From NCBI GenBank assembly GCA_026119855.1, contig JAOWBW010000131.1, forward strand, positions 372,001 to 436,000: 64,000 nucleotides of DNA, read 5' to 3'. The translations under genes were made by a program, and so were the position numbers. The first letter of the stretch is position 1. Every line of letters starts with the position of its first letter. This DNA comes from Campanula takesimana (lineage: Eukaryota; Streptophyta; Magnoliopsida; Asterales; Campanulaceae). Shown piece after piece: positions 44,522-55,849 of the stretch. The notes under the pieces are model-generated. The model was not told where the DNA came from, made no database searches, and worked only from the letters and a program-made list of their open reading frames with translations.

Positions 44522-45184
44522 CCAACTCCAAACTTTGTGTGTTTGCTAATAAAAATATGTTGTTTTTTTTTTTTTAAAAAAAAAAAACTTTGTTAACCAT
44601 GGAAGTGATTGGGAAGACAAGTGTGTTTGTATCGAGGAAGTGTTGTGTGGGACGGTCTCACACATGAGACGGGTCTCGTTGAGAGGAAATGAGCTTGTCT
44701 CGCCCCACTCATGGGGCAAACCATTTAATCTTTCAACAAAACCCGTCTCACACAAATTTTTGTCATATTGTTTTTATCTTGAATTCTTTATGCTCATTGA
44801 TATACACGTCCAACTATTTATAGGTATTCGTACTTGCTTGTCTTAATTTTCTTGATCATCGTTGATTGCTATTCTATAAGTACTCTCCATTTTTCCTTTA
44901 GCAAGTCAGTAGAATAGACCATTTGGATCCCAAGTCCCAGGATATGTCCTTAGTCTTAGTGACATATTATGTCCAAATTGAATCTCCTATTTAGTTTCTT
45001 GGCATATACCATTTGGCATATGTCCAAATTACTCTCCATTTGAATGTTGCTAATTTTTGACCCCCCTCACTGTGAATCCTGGATACGCCACTATTCAGTT
45101 TCATTTTTTTTAATCTTAAACTAATTTTCTTTTATGAAAACATTATCTCTACATATTTTGGTTAACTTTGGTTATTTTTTATTA
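44522..45184. other. Intergenic DNA with a small inverted-repeat element
   Basis: No gene seen. Mixed T and A runs at about 44562-44587 follow the TRIM. At 44644-44755 GTGTGGGACGGTCTCACACA and CCCGTCTCACAC frame a 112-bp segment that could be a MITE. Confidence 0.45.
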
Positions 45185-46466
45185 GGAAAAACTGCAAATA
45201 TAGTACCTGAACTATTGGGGTTATTTTGGATTTGGTACATGCACTCTCATTTTTTGCACCCGTCATACCCAAACTCTAGTTTTTACTGTATCCATCATAC
45301 CTACCACTAACGACATCCATTTTTCTCAGTTAAGTCATCATGTGACCATACACGTGATCAATTTTGCAGGGGTAAGGTGTTCACAGTCCGGTCCGGTCCG
45401 GTTTTTATCAAAATTTCACAAAACCGGGACCGGACCAATTGTTCGGTTCTATATAAAATTAGAACCAAGACCAAACCAATATATTTCAGAACCGGATTCA
45501 TTGGTCCGGTTCTATTGGTCCGGTTCCGGTCCGGTTCTACATATTACTTATCATACAATTTTTTTGGCATTTAATACAAGTTTATGTAATCGGGGTTGTA
45601 ATATTAACATTTCATGAAGCATTAATGTACCAACCCATAGGCCTGTGGAGATTGGTGCATTTAACATTGCTGATAGGGAATAAAGATTTTGTTTTTATAA
45701 CAGAAACATAAAATATAACCCCTTGTATTGATTCTGTATTAATTCGGAGATGTCTACAATTAGGATAGTCAGAATTTTGTTTTTATATTTTGGTGTAAAA
45801 TCAGAAATATATATAATATATAATAGCATATTAGTAATATATATACATGTAAATATGATTGATCCGGTCCGGTCCAGAACCGTGTATATATTTTTCAAAA
45901 CCGGAACTGGACCAATTACCGGTTCTAAATGAATTTGGAACCAGAACCAAACCAATACCATTGGTTCGGTCCGGTTTTTATTGGTCCGATCCGGTTTTGT
46001 TGGTCCGGTCCGGTTCCAATATTTTTTGCACAGCCCTAGGTAAAATAGGAAGACAAATGTGAGACCTGTTTCCCTCCACTAATTCGCCATAACATGTTCG
46101 CCATTTCACGATCTCAGCTCCAAAACCCTGAAAATCACCGTCCTTCAGAATCGCAATGTCGTTGTTGATAATCGCCCGTTAAGCCGCCGACCTAATTTTG
46201 TTTTGATTTGGGGAAATTGATACCACTCTAAACAATTTAACGCCTTTTAACATTCGTCACATTTGTCTTCCTATTTTACCCCTGCAAAATTGATCACGTG
46301 TATGGTCACATGATGACTTAACTGAGAAAAATGGATGTCGTTAGTGGTAGGTATGACGGATACAGTAAAAGTTAGAGTTTGGGTATGACGGGTGCAAAAA
46401 ATGAGAGTCCAGGTACCAAATCCAAAATAACCCCAATAGTTCAGGTACTATATTTGCAGTTTTTCC
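45185..46466. mobile_element. Mutator-like long-TIR element 4 (1282 bp)
   Basis: GGAAAAACTGCAAATATAGT at the left matches the right end in reverse for about 190 bp. A perfect 10-bp direct repeat TTTTTTATTA flanks it (45175-45184, 46467-46476). Another element (45377-46036) is nested next to the left arm. The remaining core (46037-46270) is short and non-coding. Confidence 0.88.
45377..46036. mobile_element. hAT-like non-autonomous element with GGTCCGGTCCGG ends, nested
   Basis: The left end GTGTTCACAGTCCGGTCC and the right end, in reverse GGGCTGTGCAAAAAATATTG, are imperfect inverted repeats. GGTCCGGTCCGGTTC-like words are repeated at both ends. The host arm of long-TIR element 4 is interrupted within GGGGTAAAATAGG, judged from its right arm. 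The flanks GGGGTAAG and TAGGTAAA would be a decayed 8-bp duplication. The class is inferred from this. Confidence 0.55.
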
Positions 46467-46716
46467 TTTTTTATTAATTTTTCTAGCATTTCGTTAACTT
46501 TTCTAACATTTTGTTAACTTTTCTAACATTTTGTTAAATTTGTAACATTTATGGATGAAATTCGAGTGTTTGGTAAATTGAACGCGTATAATATGTAGAG
46601 TGGTTAAAGCTGTTTAAAAAAAAAAGATAAAAAGTGATTAGAATCGAAGCTTCATCAAAGTATGTTTTAAAATGTCAATGGTCAACTCAAAAAAAAAAGA
46701 AAAAAGAAAAATACTA

Positions 46717-47172
46717 CTCCCGTCGTCCCAGAATAAGAGTCATACTCCCTCCGTCCCAAAATGATCTTCTTATTTGACTATTCAAACTTTTTAATAAGGA
46801 TATGAACACTTGCTTTTCTATCCATGTTTTGTTTATGGACTTTTTTTGCCAAAATGTAGAAACAAGAAGAATTTGAGACAATGAGAAATGACAAATAAGA
46901 ATATCATTTTGGGACGGAGGGAGTACTTTCTATTTTGGTACGTCCCAAAGTAACAGTCTCTTTCCTAAAATGACAAAGAATATTTACTATTCATCCCAAT
47001 CATTCTCTCACCTACTTTACTTTTATACTCACAACACCAGTCAACTTACTATTTCCTCCCACTCATTCTCTCTCGTACTTTACTTTTACATTCACAACAC
47101 TTATTTTACTTTCACCATTTCTTAATCCACGTGCAAATGAGAGGTATGACTCTTACTCCGAAGCGGAGGGAG
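46717..47172. mobile_element. Stowaway-like MITE with a second MITE inserted (outer element)
   Basis: CTCCCGTCGTCCCAGAATAA...CGAAGCGGAGGGAG inverted ends. The inner MITE at 46745-46923 splits it shortly after its left end. The outer family also occurs at 57615-57928 (AGAGTAAGAGTC). Confidence 0.85.
46745..46923. mobile_element. Inner Stowaway-like MITE (179 bp)
   Basis: CTCCCTCCGTCCCAAAATGA...TTTGGGACGGAGGGAG with TA flanks, inside the outer MITE. Confidence 0.9.
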
Positions 47173-47205
47173 TAATACAAACTTAAAAGTTAAAAGAGCA
47201 CGAAA

Positions 47206-47355
47206 GGCCCATTATGAGACGTTGTGAAGTAGATCCAGCATTCCAGCGCCGTAGTAGACTTTGGCCCAGAACAAATTTCACCCTTTCTCTCTCCATCTCA
47301 CTTTGCGTCTCTTCTACCATCAAAACTCCTCGACATTTTGAAAACTAAAACCCTA
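47206..47355 (+). promoter_or_regulatory. Promoter motifs of the L14/HUELLENLOS gene: two site II motifs and a telo-box
   Basis: GGCCCA (TGGGCC in reverse) occurs at 47206-47211 and 47263-47268, and AAACCCTA at 47348-47355. Site II motifs (TGGGCY) together with a telo-box are the known signature of plant promoters for ribosomal and mitochondrial protein genes. They lie 160-310 bp before the start codon and begin only 34 bp after the nested MITE pair ends. Confidence 0.65.
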
Positions 47356-47516
47356 TTCTGTGAATTCTCAGCGTCTTACATGTACTGGTATTTGTAATTT
47401 ATCTGTGCTTTTTTATTTATGTTCATCTGATTTTGATGTTTGTTATTTTTAGAAGCCTAATTTTTGATAATTAATTTCCCAGAGATTGAAGATAACACAG
47501 TTTCTGATAAGTGGGA

Positions 47517-50500
47517 ATGGCTGCATATTCAGCTTCTAAATGCTTTCATGGTACGAGTTCTTGTAGATTTCGAAATGTTTGGATTTGTTAATTAATCCCT
47601 CCGTCACAAAGTTGAATGTCCAAATTGATCAAGAGTGAATTTGAGAAAAAAATGTGCATTTATTTTGGGACAGTGGGAGGAGTTAGGTATATCACGGCAT
47701 TTTCCCCAAAATTAATGTCAGTTTTTATTCTTGACCAGAACAATAAGTATACATTAATTTTGGGATGGAGGCAGTATGTGTTAGCTTGTTTGATTTTCTC
47801 ATGCTATTAAAGCTATTGCGACTACTCCTTATTCAGCTTGCATTTCTTTTGATTAAAATGTCGAGATACCCTGGACTTTGTGAGTGTTGCTAGATTTTTT
47901 TTTTTTTTTTTTTGTACTGGTTCTTGAATGACCTCCTTAGTCAAATGCGCAATGATGATTTCTCCATGATCTTTATATTTTTATTTAAGTTTGTATATTA
48001 TTGTTTGTTGATTTTCTGATCATACCTCTGTTTGATGTGATAAAGCGGCACGCTCATTGTTGGGCGGTCTCGCCAGTCATTCTTTTGGTTCACTAAGATC
48101 ACCGGTGGAGGAGATGGCTCGCAGTGATCTCTTTACTCAGGTTAGTATGTTCGTTGATCTGACCTTACTTTAACACTTCAATGTTTATATAATAAGGTTG
48201 TAATGCATTTCACGTTTATTTTGGTAAGCTATACTAGTATTCTCTCTGTTCTAAGGTCCATATCGTTTTCATTTCATTCAACTCTGAGCGCCCCCTTATG
48301 AAAATCAAGCATGTGTACAACTTTGTTCCTGACATTTGCATTCCAAGTCCAGGCTGCACCTCGATGGAAAAAAAGTGAGTAGTGAAGTGAAGCTATGAAT
48401 TGGCGAGCACTTGTTGAGCAACACATGTTCAACCGAGCAGGGGAGTGTGGCAAAGCTCTGTACTTTAACAACCGATTCAAAACTTTCAGTTAGACTATAA
48501 GCTAGACCCTTGAGTGCTTTCGCAGGGAATAAAGGACTTCACCTGCGGACCGTCTCGTGGCCTATATTTCCTTAGTAATGCACTTGCTGCCTATGTTTAC
48601 ATGTGAAGGAGCAATAAGTCTCCTGTAGGTTTGGGGTATCACTCCATGTTCACATCCACGTCATGGGTATTTGGGAAGGTACTAAGTTTTTTCTTGGCTA
48701 ACACCCCTTAGGTCTAATACAACCATTTTCTATCTGGAAAAAAGAAGAGAGATAAAAACACCCCCCCTTGTGTATCCTATTGTACAAGTATTACTATGCA
48801 GTGATTTGGCACGTTTCCCTGGTTATTTAATAGGAGCTCACTCTTGCCACCCTAGAGATTTTTCCTCATTTTTTTTTCCTGCCGCCACATTGCTAGTTTG
48901 AATCGTTAATGAATTCAACTATCCTTGAAATCAGACAATTTTTTTTCGTTTAAACTCTATAAAGTTAGGATGTTGTTTTATAATTTGAAAAGATATGACA
49001 TTTCATTTATAAAGGCAACTACCATAGAGCAGTTGTGGTTTGACTAAACTTATGCTGTGTTTTTAAGATAGTACTCCATATGTTCCTGTAGAGTGAAATA
49101 TATTTTGACCATTTTACTATTAGGGAATCTTCAATTTGACCTCTAAAAGTGAGAAGTTAAAACAACGAGGCAAAGATCGACTAGAAAGACTAAAGAAAGT
49201 ATGAGACTGGTCTCGAGAATATGAGTGTCTAAGTGTTAATCTCTAAAGGTTGGAGGCCGACCTGGGAGTTGGCTAAGGTGAGAGGCTCTTAGTACACACA
49301 CAGGTCTTTAACATTAAAAATGAGAGACTGGCTGATTTAGGTGGCGTAACCTCTTAGCGAGAAGTTCAAGACGCATTTAGGTGGTAAGCTTTTAGCGAGA
49401 AGTTGAGGACTGATTGGTTTTTGACCTCTAAAAATGAGAGGTTGGTTGATTTAGGAAAGTAACCATTTATGCTAGATGTTGAGGGCACTCTTCTTGCGTG
49501 TCGGCAAACGTTGATTTTTTTTTAGCAACCTACGACATCCTTTTGAATACAAGGGGCGTGATTGGAAAGTAATAAGTAAACTGGCATATAAAGACTCTGT
49601 CTTTTGCTTATTTCACTTTTTTTAACTACTAATTTTCGCCTAGGAGGTTTAATGTTATTTCCTACATAGCCGGTCTTATTTTTCATTCATCGTTTTTTAG
49701 AAAAGAAAAAGAATTACACAAATACACATAAAACATAAGGAGCTTAGTCAAAAAGAATTGTACATACAAACGGGTGGCCGCCAGTCAGACTTTTTAGGAG
49801 AGTTCGGCAGGCAGTGCGCGGAGCGGAGGGTATATTAAGGAGGGTTGGCTAAGTGTTGGGCTTTCAGTTTAGCCCGAGTCCGTGCTTAAGATAGTGTTAC
49901 ATGTCCATTGATCATGATTTATTTCTGGTGGTCAAAATTTCAATGCTTTCTTTTGATCAGTTACAATTAGTTGTTTGCATGTTCATGTCTTCCTCTTCCA
50001 CAAGAGTCATCATTAAGTTGTTTGAAATGATTATCATGATTTGATTAAGCCAATCCGTCATATGTATGAAGATTTACGATTTGGTGAGAAACTTGAAAGC
50101 AATACAAATTCTTATACTTGAAAACAAACAGGACACGACGGTACATTTGATGTGGGACACAAAAGGTTCTAGGGAAAGCAAATATAAGAGCACGGCAAGC
50201 TTTTTAAATTACGGGAGTTTGAGGCGGAGCCTATTCAAGATCTTAAGAACCCAATTTATGTTACTTGAGTCTTATTATGAGCTATTATTAGGTTAATTAA
50301 TAAGTTGCTGGAATATTTATCAAGTTTTCATTATATTTTAAGGGTCAAGGGTATTTTGAGGAATTCCTCATTTGCTGAAAATAGGATTCCTTTTTAACTT
50401 GGGGTCCCGGCACCACGTTTTTGGAGGTTATCTCCTGTCTACCTGTTTTTCCGCCTGTTTATGAATCTGGACTTAGTATTTCCAAATTATGCTTAGCCTA

Positions 50501-52576
50501 CATAGGTTTCCCTGGCAGCCTGTCAGGGTTCTAGGTCAACTGTTGTCGGTTAGACCTGTTAAAAGGTTGGTTGGCACGATCGGTGTCTACACATGGTGAT
50601 TCTGAGGATATTTAGTTGAAGCAAACCAGAATGTGTCTAAGGGTAACAACGAGCTAACAAATTAAAGAAAAGCGTGTATTTGTTGAAGCAAGCTCCAAAA
50701 CAGTGGTACAAGAAGTTTGATAGGTTAATGCATGACATTGAGTTTGTCAGATGTGAGGTGGATTATTGTTGCTACTTGAAGATGTTTGACGATAGCTATA
50801 TCATCCGGCTAATATATGTGGATGTCATGTTGATAACAGGCTCTAGTGCTCTAGAGGTGAAGCAAATTTTGGTCATGCATAATGATCGTATAGAAAGGCG
50901 GGTAAGTTGTAACTTTGACAAGTACTCCCTCCATCCATAATGATCCTCACATTTGATTATTCAAACTTATTAAGGATATGAACACTTGCTTCACTAGTCA
51001 TGTTGCGTTTATGCACATTGAAGCCCAAATATGTAGAAATAGGAAGAACCTTATGGGACAATGAAAAATAGCAAATGAGAAGATCATTTCGGGACAAAGG
51101 GAGTAAAATATATCAAGAAGGTCTTTAAGAGGTTCAACGTGGAGGATGTAAAACCTGCCACTATATCGTTTGGTAGGCAGTTCAAGCTATCTAACAAAGA
51201 CTCAAATGCAAAAGACTCCATATGCTTTAGCTATTGGGAATCTCATGTATGCTATGGTATGTACGAGGCCTGATATTGCTCAAATATTGCACAGGCAGTG
51301 GGAGCAATCAGCGGGTTAATGGGCAATCTAGAAAAGTAATGTTGGTAAGTGTTTACATGGATCCTGAGGTACTCAAAGGGGTATTACTGGAAAAGCCTTA
51401 TGTTTTGAGGGCAAGGATGTCGAGTTATAGCATTGAATCCAAAAATTTTAGGGCTTTTCCGGGCTTCTATGCTTAATTAGGTTTAGTGTTTTATTGTAAT
51501 CCTATATAAACATAAAGTGACAGCCACGAACTCCCAAAACAATGTAATACTGAATATCCAGGTTTGACAGTCGTCAAATGTATTCTATTAAACTGGGTGA
51601 AACATTCCTTATATTATTGTGTCTTGCTTGATTTTGCATTCTAACATCTTGTCATTAGGGTTAACTAGGTTTAATCGATGACAGTATTAGCTAAACTTAT
51701 TTAAGTTGGTGTTAGCTAGAATATTTTGATACATTTCGGGTATCTATATGGTATTCTTCATTGGCTGAAGCCTTTCTATACTTGCATTTCTTTAATGATT
51801 ATAAGTCTAGTATTCCATCAGTTATAAAATAAGATTCTCCATTGATCGGCACACAATTTTAGGTTAATATTAACTCTATTATTAAAAAGTTATGTCCATT
51901 ATGGAAGAGTATTCATCAAAGGGTAAGGATGTAAATTTTCTATGCTAAAAGGTTAGGCGCATTATAGTGGAGTATTTACCAAAGTGTAAAAATGTAACTT
52001 TGTATGGCTAAATGGAAAGCTTCGTTAGATGAAGTTATTTTGGGCTTTTATTTTGGGACAAGGTACTATTTAGAATGAATTATGCTTTCCCATCGCAGTG
52101 GCAAATTTTTTTTTACCCACACAGTAATTAATATCTGATGCAATGAACTATCCTAACTTGAAGTCATCCCCCTGTTTTTTTCATCGTGTATGTTCAAAAC
52201 AGCAAATAAGGACGTTCATACAAATGAGGACAAAGCTGAAAGTGGTGGACAGTTCCGGTGCAAAAACAGTAATGTGCATACAAGCATTAAAGGGTAAGAA
52301 AGGAGCGAGGCTAGGAGACACCATAGTTGCATCGGTCAAGGAAGTCAAACCAGGGTCAAAAGTAAAGAAAGGGCAGGTTGTTTATGGCGTCGTTGTTCGG
52401 GCTGCCATGCAGAAAGGTCGTTGCGATGGGAGTGAGTAAGATTTGATGATAATGCGGTTGTACTTGTTAACAAGCAAGGGGAACCGATTGGAACCCGTGT
52501 TTCTGGGCCCGTCCCCCATGAATTAAGGAAGAAGAAGCATGTCAAGATTCTCAGTCTTGCAGAACATATTGCCTAA
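47517..52576 (+). CDS. HLL: Mitochondrial ribosomal protein L14, HUELLENLOS type (uL14m), apparent frameshift
   Basis: Three exons: 47517-47550, 48046-48140 and 52203-52576, joined at GT-AG borders with matching phases (MAAYSASKCFHG, then ARSLLGGLASHSFGSLRSPV, then QIRTFIQMRTKLKVVD). Exon 3 covers the whole uL14 domain: VVDSSGAKTVMCIQALKGKK, then GARLGDTIVASVKEVKPG, VYGVVVRAAMQKGRCDGSE, and after a frame change FDDNAVVLVNKQGEPIGTRV and HELRKKKHVKILSLAEHIA. uL14 sits at the large-subunit interface; HUELLENLOS acts in mitochondria and is needed for ovule growth in Arabidopsis. The N-terminal extension fits an import signal. At 52436-52437 the text reads GAGTAAG where the family needs one more G; as written the frame stops there. 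Confidence 0.88.
47596..47774. mobile_element. Stowaway-like MITE in intron 1 of the L14 gene
   Basis: TCCCTCCGTCACAAAGTTG...TTTTGGGATGGAGGCAG imperfect inverted ends. It makes up about a third of the 495-bp intron. Confidence 0.7.
50673..51480 (+). pseudogene. Copia reverse transcriptase relic in intron 2 of the L14 gene
   Basis: LKQAPKQWYKKFDRLMHDIE, then CEVDYCCYLK and IYVDVMLITGSSALEVKQ (YVDD changed to YVDV), from about 50676 to 50865. After the MITE, YIKKVFKRFNVEDVKPAT and NLMYAMVCTRPDIAQ follow with frame changes. This is a segment of reverse transcriptase without LTRs, related to but older than copia-2. Confidence 0.8.
50925..51103. mobile_element. Stowaway-like MITE inside the copia relic (179 bp)
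   Basis: CTCCCTCCATCCATAATGAT...CATTTCGGGACAAAGGGAG with TA on both sides. Confidence 0.85.
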
Positions 52577-52956
52577 GCTTATGGGAATATGAGATAGATC
52601 TCTTCTTGTATGGTTAGCTTCTCTTGCATTTTGTTCCGTATTTATTTTTGGGATTTCTTGTTTCATGTTCTAGACCGTTAATTTTGTTAGCGAAACTGGA
52701 TTTATCGGCCGCCAACATGTTGTTTAGTCCCTTGTAATCTATTTTATGCGATTCTCAGTTATCAAGTATGAACGAGATATGCATTTGTTAAGCATGAATT
52801 AAGCACAAAACTATCAGACCACTTCTCGGTCATTTGTACTGTTAGGATACTATTTTGGCCGTTAAAACTGATTATATTTGTATTATTTCTTTTTTCCGAA
52901 AGGAATTATATCTGTATGATTAGTGCATCAATTTGGTTTTACTGCAGTTTAAACTA

Positions 52957-53079
52957 GTTTATTATCATGTATAATAATGCGATTGTTTTCATTTTATTGC
53001 ACTTTTTTGACGTTTATTATCATGTATAATAATGCCATCGTTTTCATTTTATTGCACTTTTTAGACGTTTATTATCATA
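52957..53079 (+). repeat. 55-bp tandem repeat, about 2.3 copies
   Basis: GTTTATTATCATGTATAATA starts at 52957 and 53012; a partial third starts at 53067. The hAT-type MITE is inserted in the partial third copy. Confidence 0.85.
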
Positions 53080-53081
53080 CG

Positions 53082-53196
53082 TAGGAGTGGCAAATTGGGT
53101 ATTTTGGGTTTACCCATTAAAGTTAAAAATCCATTGGGTTACCCGGGTGTTTTAACTTTAATGGATAAACCCAAAGTACCCAATTTGCCACCCCTA
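53082..53196. mobile_element. hAT-type MITE (115 bp)
   Basis: TAGGAGTGGCAAATTGGGTA on the left matches the right end in reverse (TAGGGGTGGCAAATTGGGTA). Flanks ATCATACG (53074-53081) and ATCATATG (53197-53204) are an 8-bp target duplication with one difference. The arms nearly meet, so the transcript would form a hairpin. Confidence 0.88.
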
Positions 53197-53483
53197 ATCA
53201 TATGACCATTTTGGTTTTAGTGGACTTTTTTAGTAATTTTTGTTTTGGTTTTACTAGTGTACTATTTTGTCCTAAACTGAATGTCTGAAATTACGCTTCA
53301 TTAATTTCATTCATTTATTTTGGGACTTATTTTAAAAATAGTTATAGTACCATATACATATACAACACTGATTAAGAGTAATTTCGAGCATTCATTTTGG
53401 GACAGAAGTAGCACCATTTATAACTATACAACCCTTCTCTTACTACTATAATGTAGAAATAGTGAAAAAGCTTATCCTCCATA

Positions 53484-53734
53484 CTCCCTCAGTCCCATTT
53501 AAACTTCAAAAAAAATTTGAGTTCAAGATTTAAGAAAAAAGTGATGTGTTGTGAGTGTAGATGGTTTGGTAAGAGAGAAAGTGGTGTAATAAATAGTTAG
53601 TGGGTAATTGTTATGAGTATGATATGTGGGGCCACAAATAATGAAGTACTAAAAACTTTCCTTTTTGGGTTTTGAAGTTTAAAATGGGACATCTATAATA
53701 GAAATTTTTGAAGTTCAAAATGGGACGGAGGGAG
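53484..53734. mobile_element. Stowaway-like MITE (251 bp)
   Basis: CTCCCTCAGTCCCATTTAAA...AAAATGGGACGGAGGGAG with TA flanks. Same family as 29749-30004, in inverted orientation. Confidence 0.87.
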
Positions 53735-54098
53735 TATGTTAGAATTATATCAAGATTTTTTTATGGAGGAAATTAGAATTATATCCGGATGATGGCACAT
53801 CGATATTGTCATTGTACTTTGTTTAAGATCTTTTTAACAATTCATGTATTTTTGTAAACAATTTTAACAAATTTACTCAAAACACACATTAAATACCCGC
53901 GTCCAGCCCTCCTACGGAATACAAAAGCGTAATAGAAGCTAATGAAACCGAATGAAAGTTAGAAAAAAAACTCAAGAAATTAACAGAAGTACTCACTCTA
54001 TTCCGCAATAAATGTTATAGTTAACAAGTTAATGTTTTTAAGCATTTAGTTGTCTTTCCTTGATTGCCCTAATCAATTCATATGAATAGAGTGACACC

Positions 54099-54962
54099 CA
54101 AGGGCAGATGTAGTGTGGTGCCAGGAAGGGCACCCGCACACCCTACTTTTTGATTATTTTTTTTACCAAGTATTTATATTTTTAAAAAAAATTAACTATA
54201 AAGGTGTAAAGTGTTATTTTTGAAGGGGTGCAAAATGTTTAAATGAAAAAAGTTAAAGTAAAAGCCATTTTAATTTCTTCACATCACGATATTTCTTTCA
54301 TAGTCTGTCATCCGTCCGCGAGACTCCGCTTCCTCTCCAGTCGACGGCATCACGGATTCACGGCAAGACCTCACTCATGGTGACGGGCAGCCTACTGAGA
54401 AACTCCAAATTAACTTCTCCTTCCTCTGATCCTCTCTCACACTTCGGCAATGTCTCAATCTCAAAAAGGTACTTTTTGTAGTTCACTTTTAGGGTTTTAA
54501 AATTGAAAATTGATGATTCATTTGGGGATCTTGTTTATAAATTTAAAATGAAATAAACCTGTTGATGTATTGTTGATTTAAATACTTAATATTGTTGACT
54601 ATTTGATTAAGGGGATTCATTCGTTGGTATATTTATTGATCAAATTTTCATTAATTTTACCCGTTGAAACTGCAACAGCCGAAAGGATATTTTCTGCTAT
54701 GAAGCTTGTGAAGTCCGAGTTGCTTAATCATGTGCGAGATGATATGCTAAAAATTCTTTAGTGTCTTATGTTGAAAAAGATGTACTAGACAATGTAAGCG
54801 TTGATGAAGTCATAAAGTTCTTTCAGGAAATGTTATTGCGTCGAAAAACATTGTAATCTTTATTTTTATTTGTAAAAATTATATTATTTTATCTTGGATT
54901 TTTTTAAAAAAAATTGCATTAAGTTTTGCATACCTTAAGTCTAAAACTTGGATACGCCACTG
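54099..54962 (+). mobile_element. hAT element remnant, internally deleted (864 bp)
   Basis: The left end CAAGGGCAGATGTAG and the reversed right end CAGTGGCGTATCCAAG resemble hAT terminal repeats. GACACC occurs at both borders. A leader-like GC-richer part (54300-54470) is followed by AT-rich text and the C-terminal part of a hAT transposase at 54652-54856. Most of the transposase is missing. Confidence 0.65.
54652..54856 (+). pseudogene. hAT transposase C-terminal dimerisation domain fragment
   Basis: LPVETATAERIFSAMKLVKS followed by ELLNHVRDDML matches the conserved hAT C-terminal dimerisation region (LP.S.A..ER.FS). The frame breaks in the A run at 54749-54753, which is one base short, and resumes as LVSYVEKDVLDNVSVDEVIK to a TAA at about 54856. 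Non-functional. Confidence 0.82.
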
Positions 54963-55747
54963 ACACCTCCTCCTATGGCATTGTAATGCTTGTGCATATT
55001 AGAATTGAAAGTATATCACCAAATTTTATACCATATTTTTAGTAAGGCGACATTTATTTTGAGACGAACTAAAATAGGGTAGGGAGTAACAATTAGTTAG
55101 TATCATTCGCAACATTGTCGTTTTCTACGAAGAAAATGTCTGAAAAAACATTGTGTTTCTGGTTTCAGCTTTGATTTCATTCAATGATCTTCTAAGTTTT
55201 ACCAATTCAACTAGCGGTCAGAGTATGAGTCTCAACCATGGACGACGAGCTTGACTTGGCGGCGTTGATGCGTTGGATGGGTGTACCAAAGGTGGAGATG
55301 AAGTGAAGATCACGGTTGTTTACTCTCGTTAACTTTTCTAAACTTAACATTTGTTAGGTACTGTTGACAATTTTGGATGTCGTTATATTTTATATTTTGA
55401 ATTCAATGTTAAAACAACTAAAAAAGAAATATGAATGACTATAAATGAAGTTTGGGCAAAGTACGATGGTTCAGAATGTCGATACATCTATATTTCTTGA
55501 TAAATATAGTTACAGATTATCCAACTCTGTTTTGAAATTCAAACGAGCAGAATTCATTTTATCTATTCTCAAACGTGTTTCACTTTTATTATTTTATTTA
55601 TAAAGCGTGTTTCACTTTTATCATTATATTTGTAAAGCGTGTTTCACTATTACTATTTTTTATATTCCATGCGTCCTAGTTGAAACTACACATATTATCT
55701 TTTGGGTGTCTCATAACAAACTAAACACTTCCACAAAAAAGTTTATA

Positions 55748-55849
55748 CTCCCTCTATCCTTAAATGAGGCCAAAAAAATTCAAACTTGCTCTTGATAAAG
55801 AGTAAATTTGTATGTTTTTTTGTTAACATTTATTTAGGGACAGAATGAG
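55748..55849. mobile_element. Short Stowaway-like MITE (102 bp)
   Basis: CTCCCTCTATCCTTAAATGA...TTTAGGGACAGAATGAG with TA on both sides. The ends are decayed. Confidence 0.65.

Larger units (their letters stand above)
48141..52202 (+). other. Intron 2 of the L14 gene (4062 bp)
   Basis: Bounded by CAG|GTTAGT and AACAG|CAAATA. It contains imperfect repeats around TTAGCGAGAAGTT (49355, 49390), a copia relic at 50673-51480 and a MITE at 50925-51103. The rest is AT-rich DNA with no other feature seen. Confidence 0.8.
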
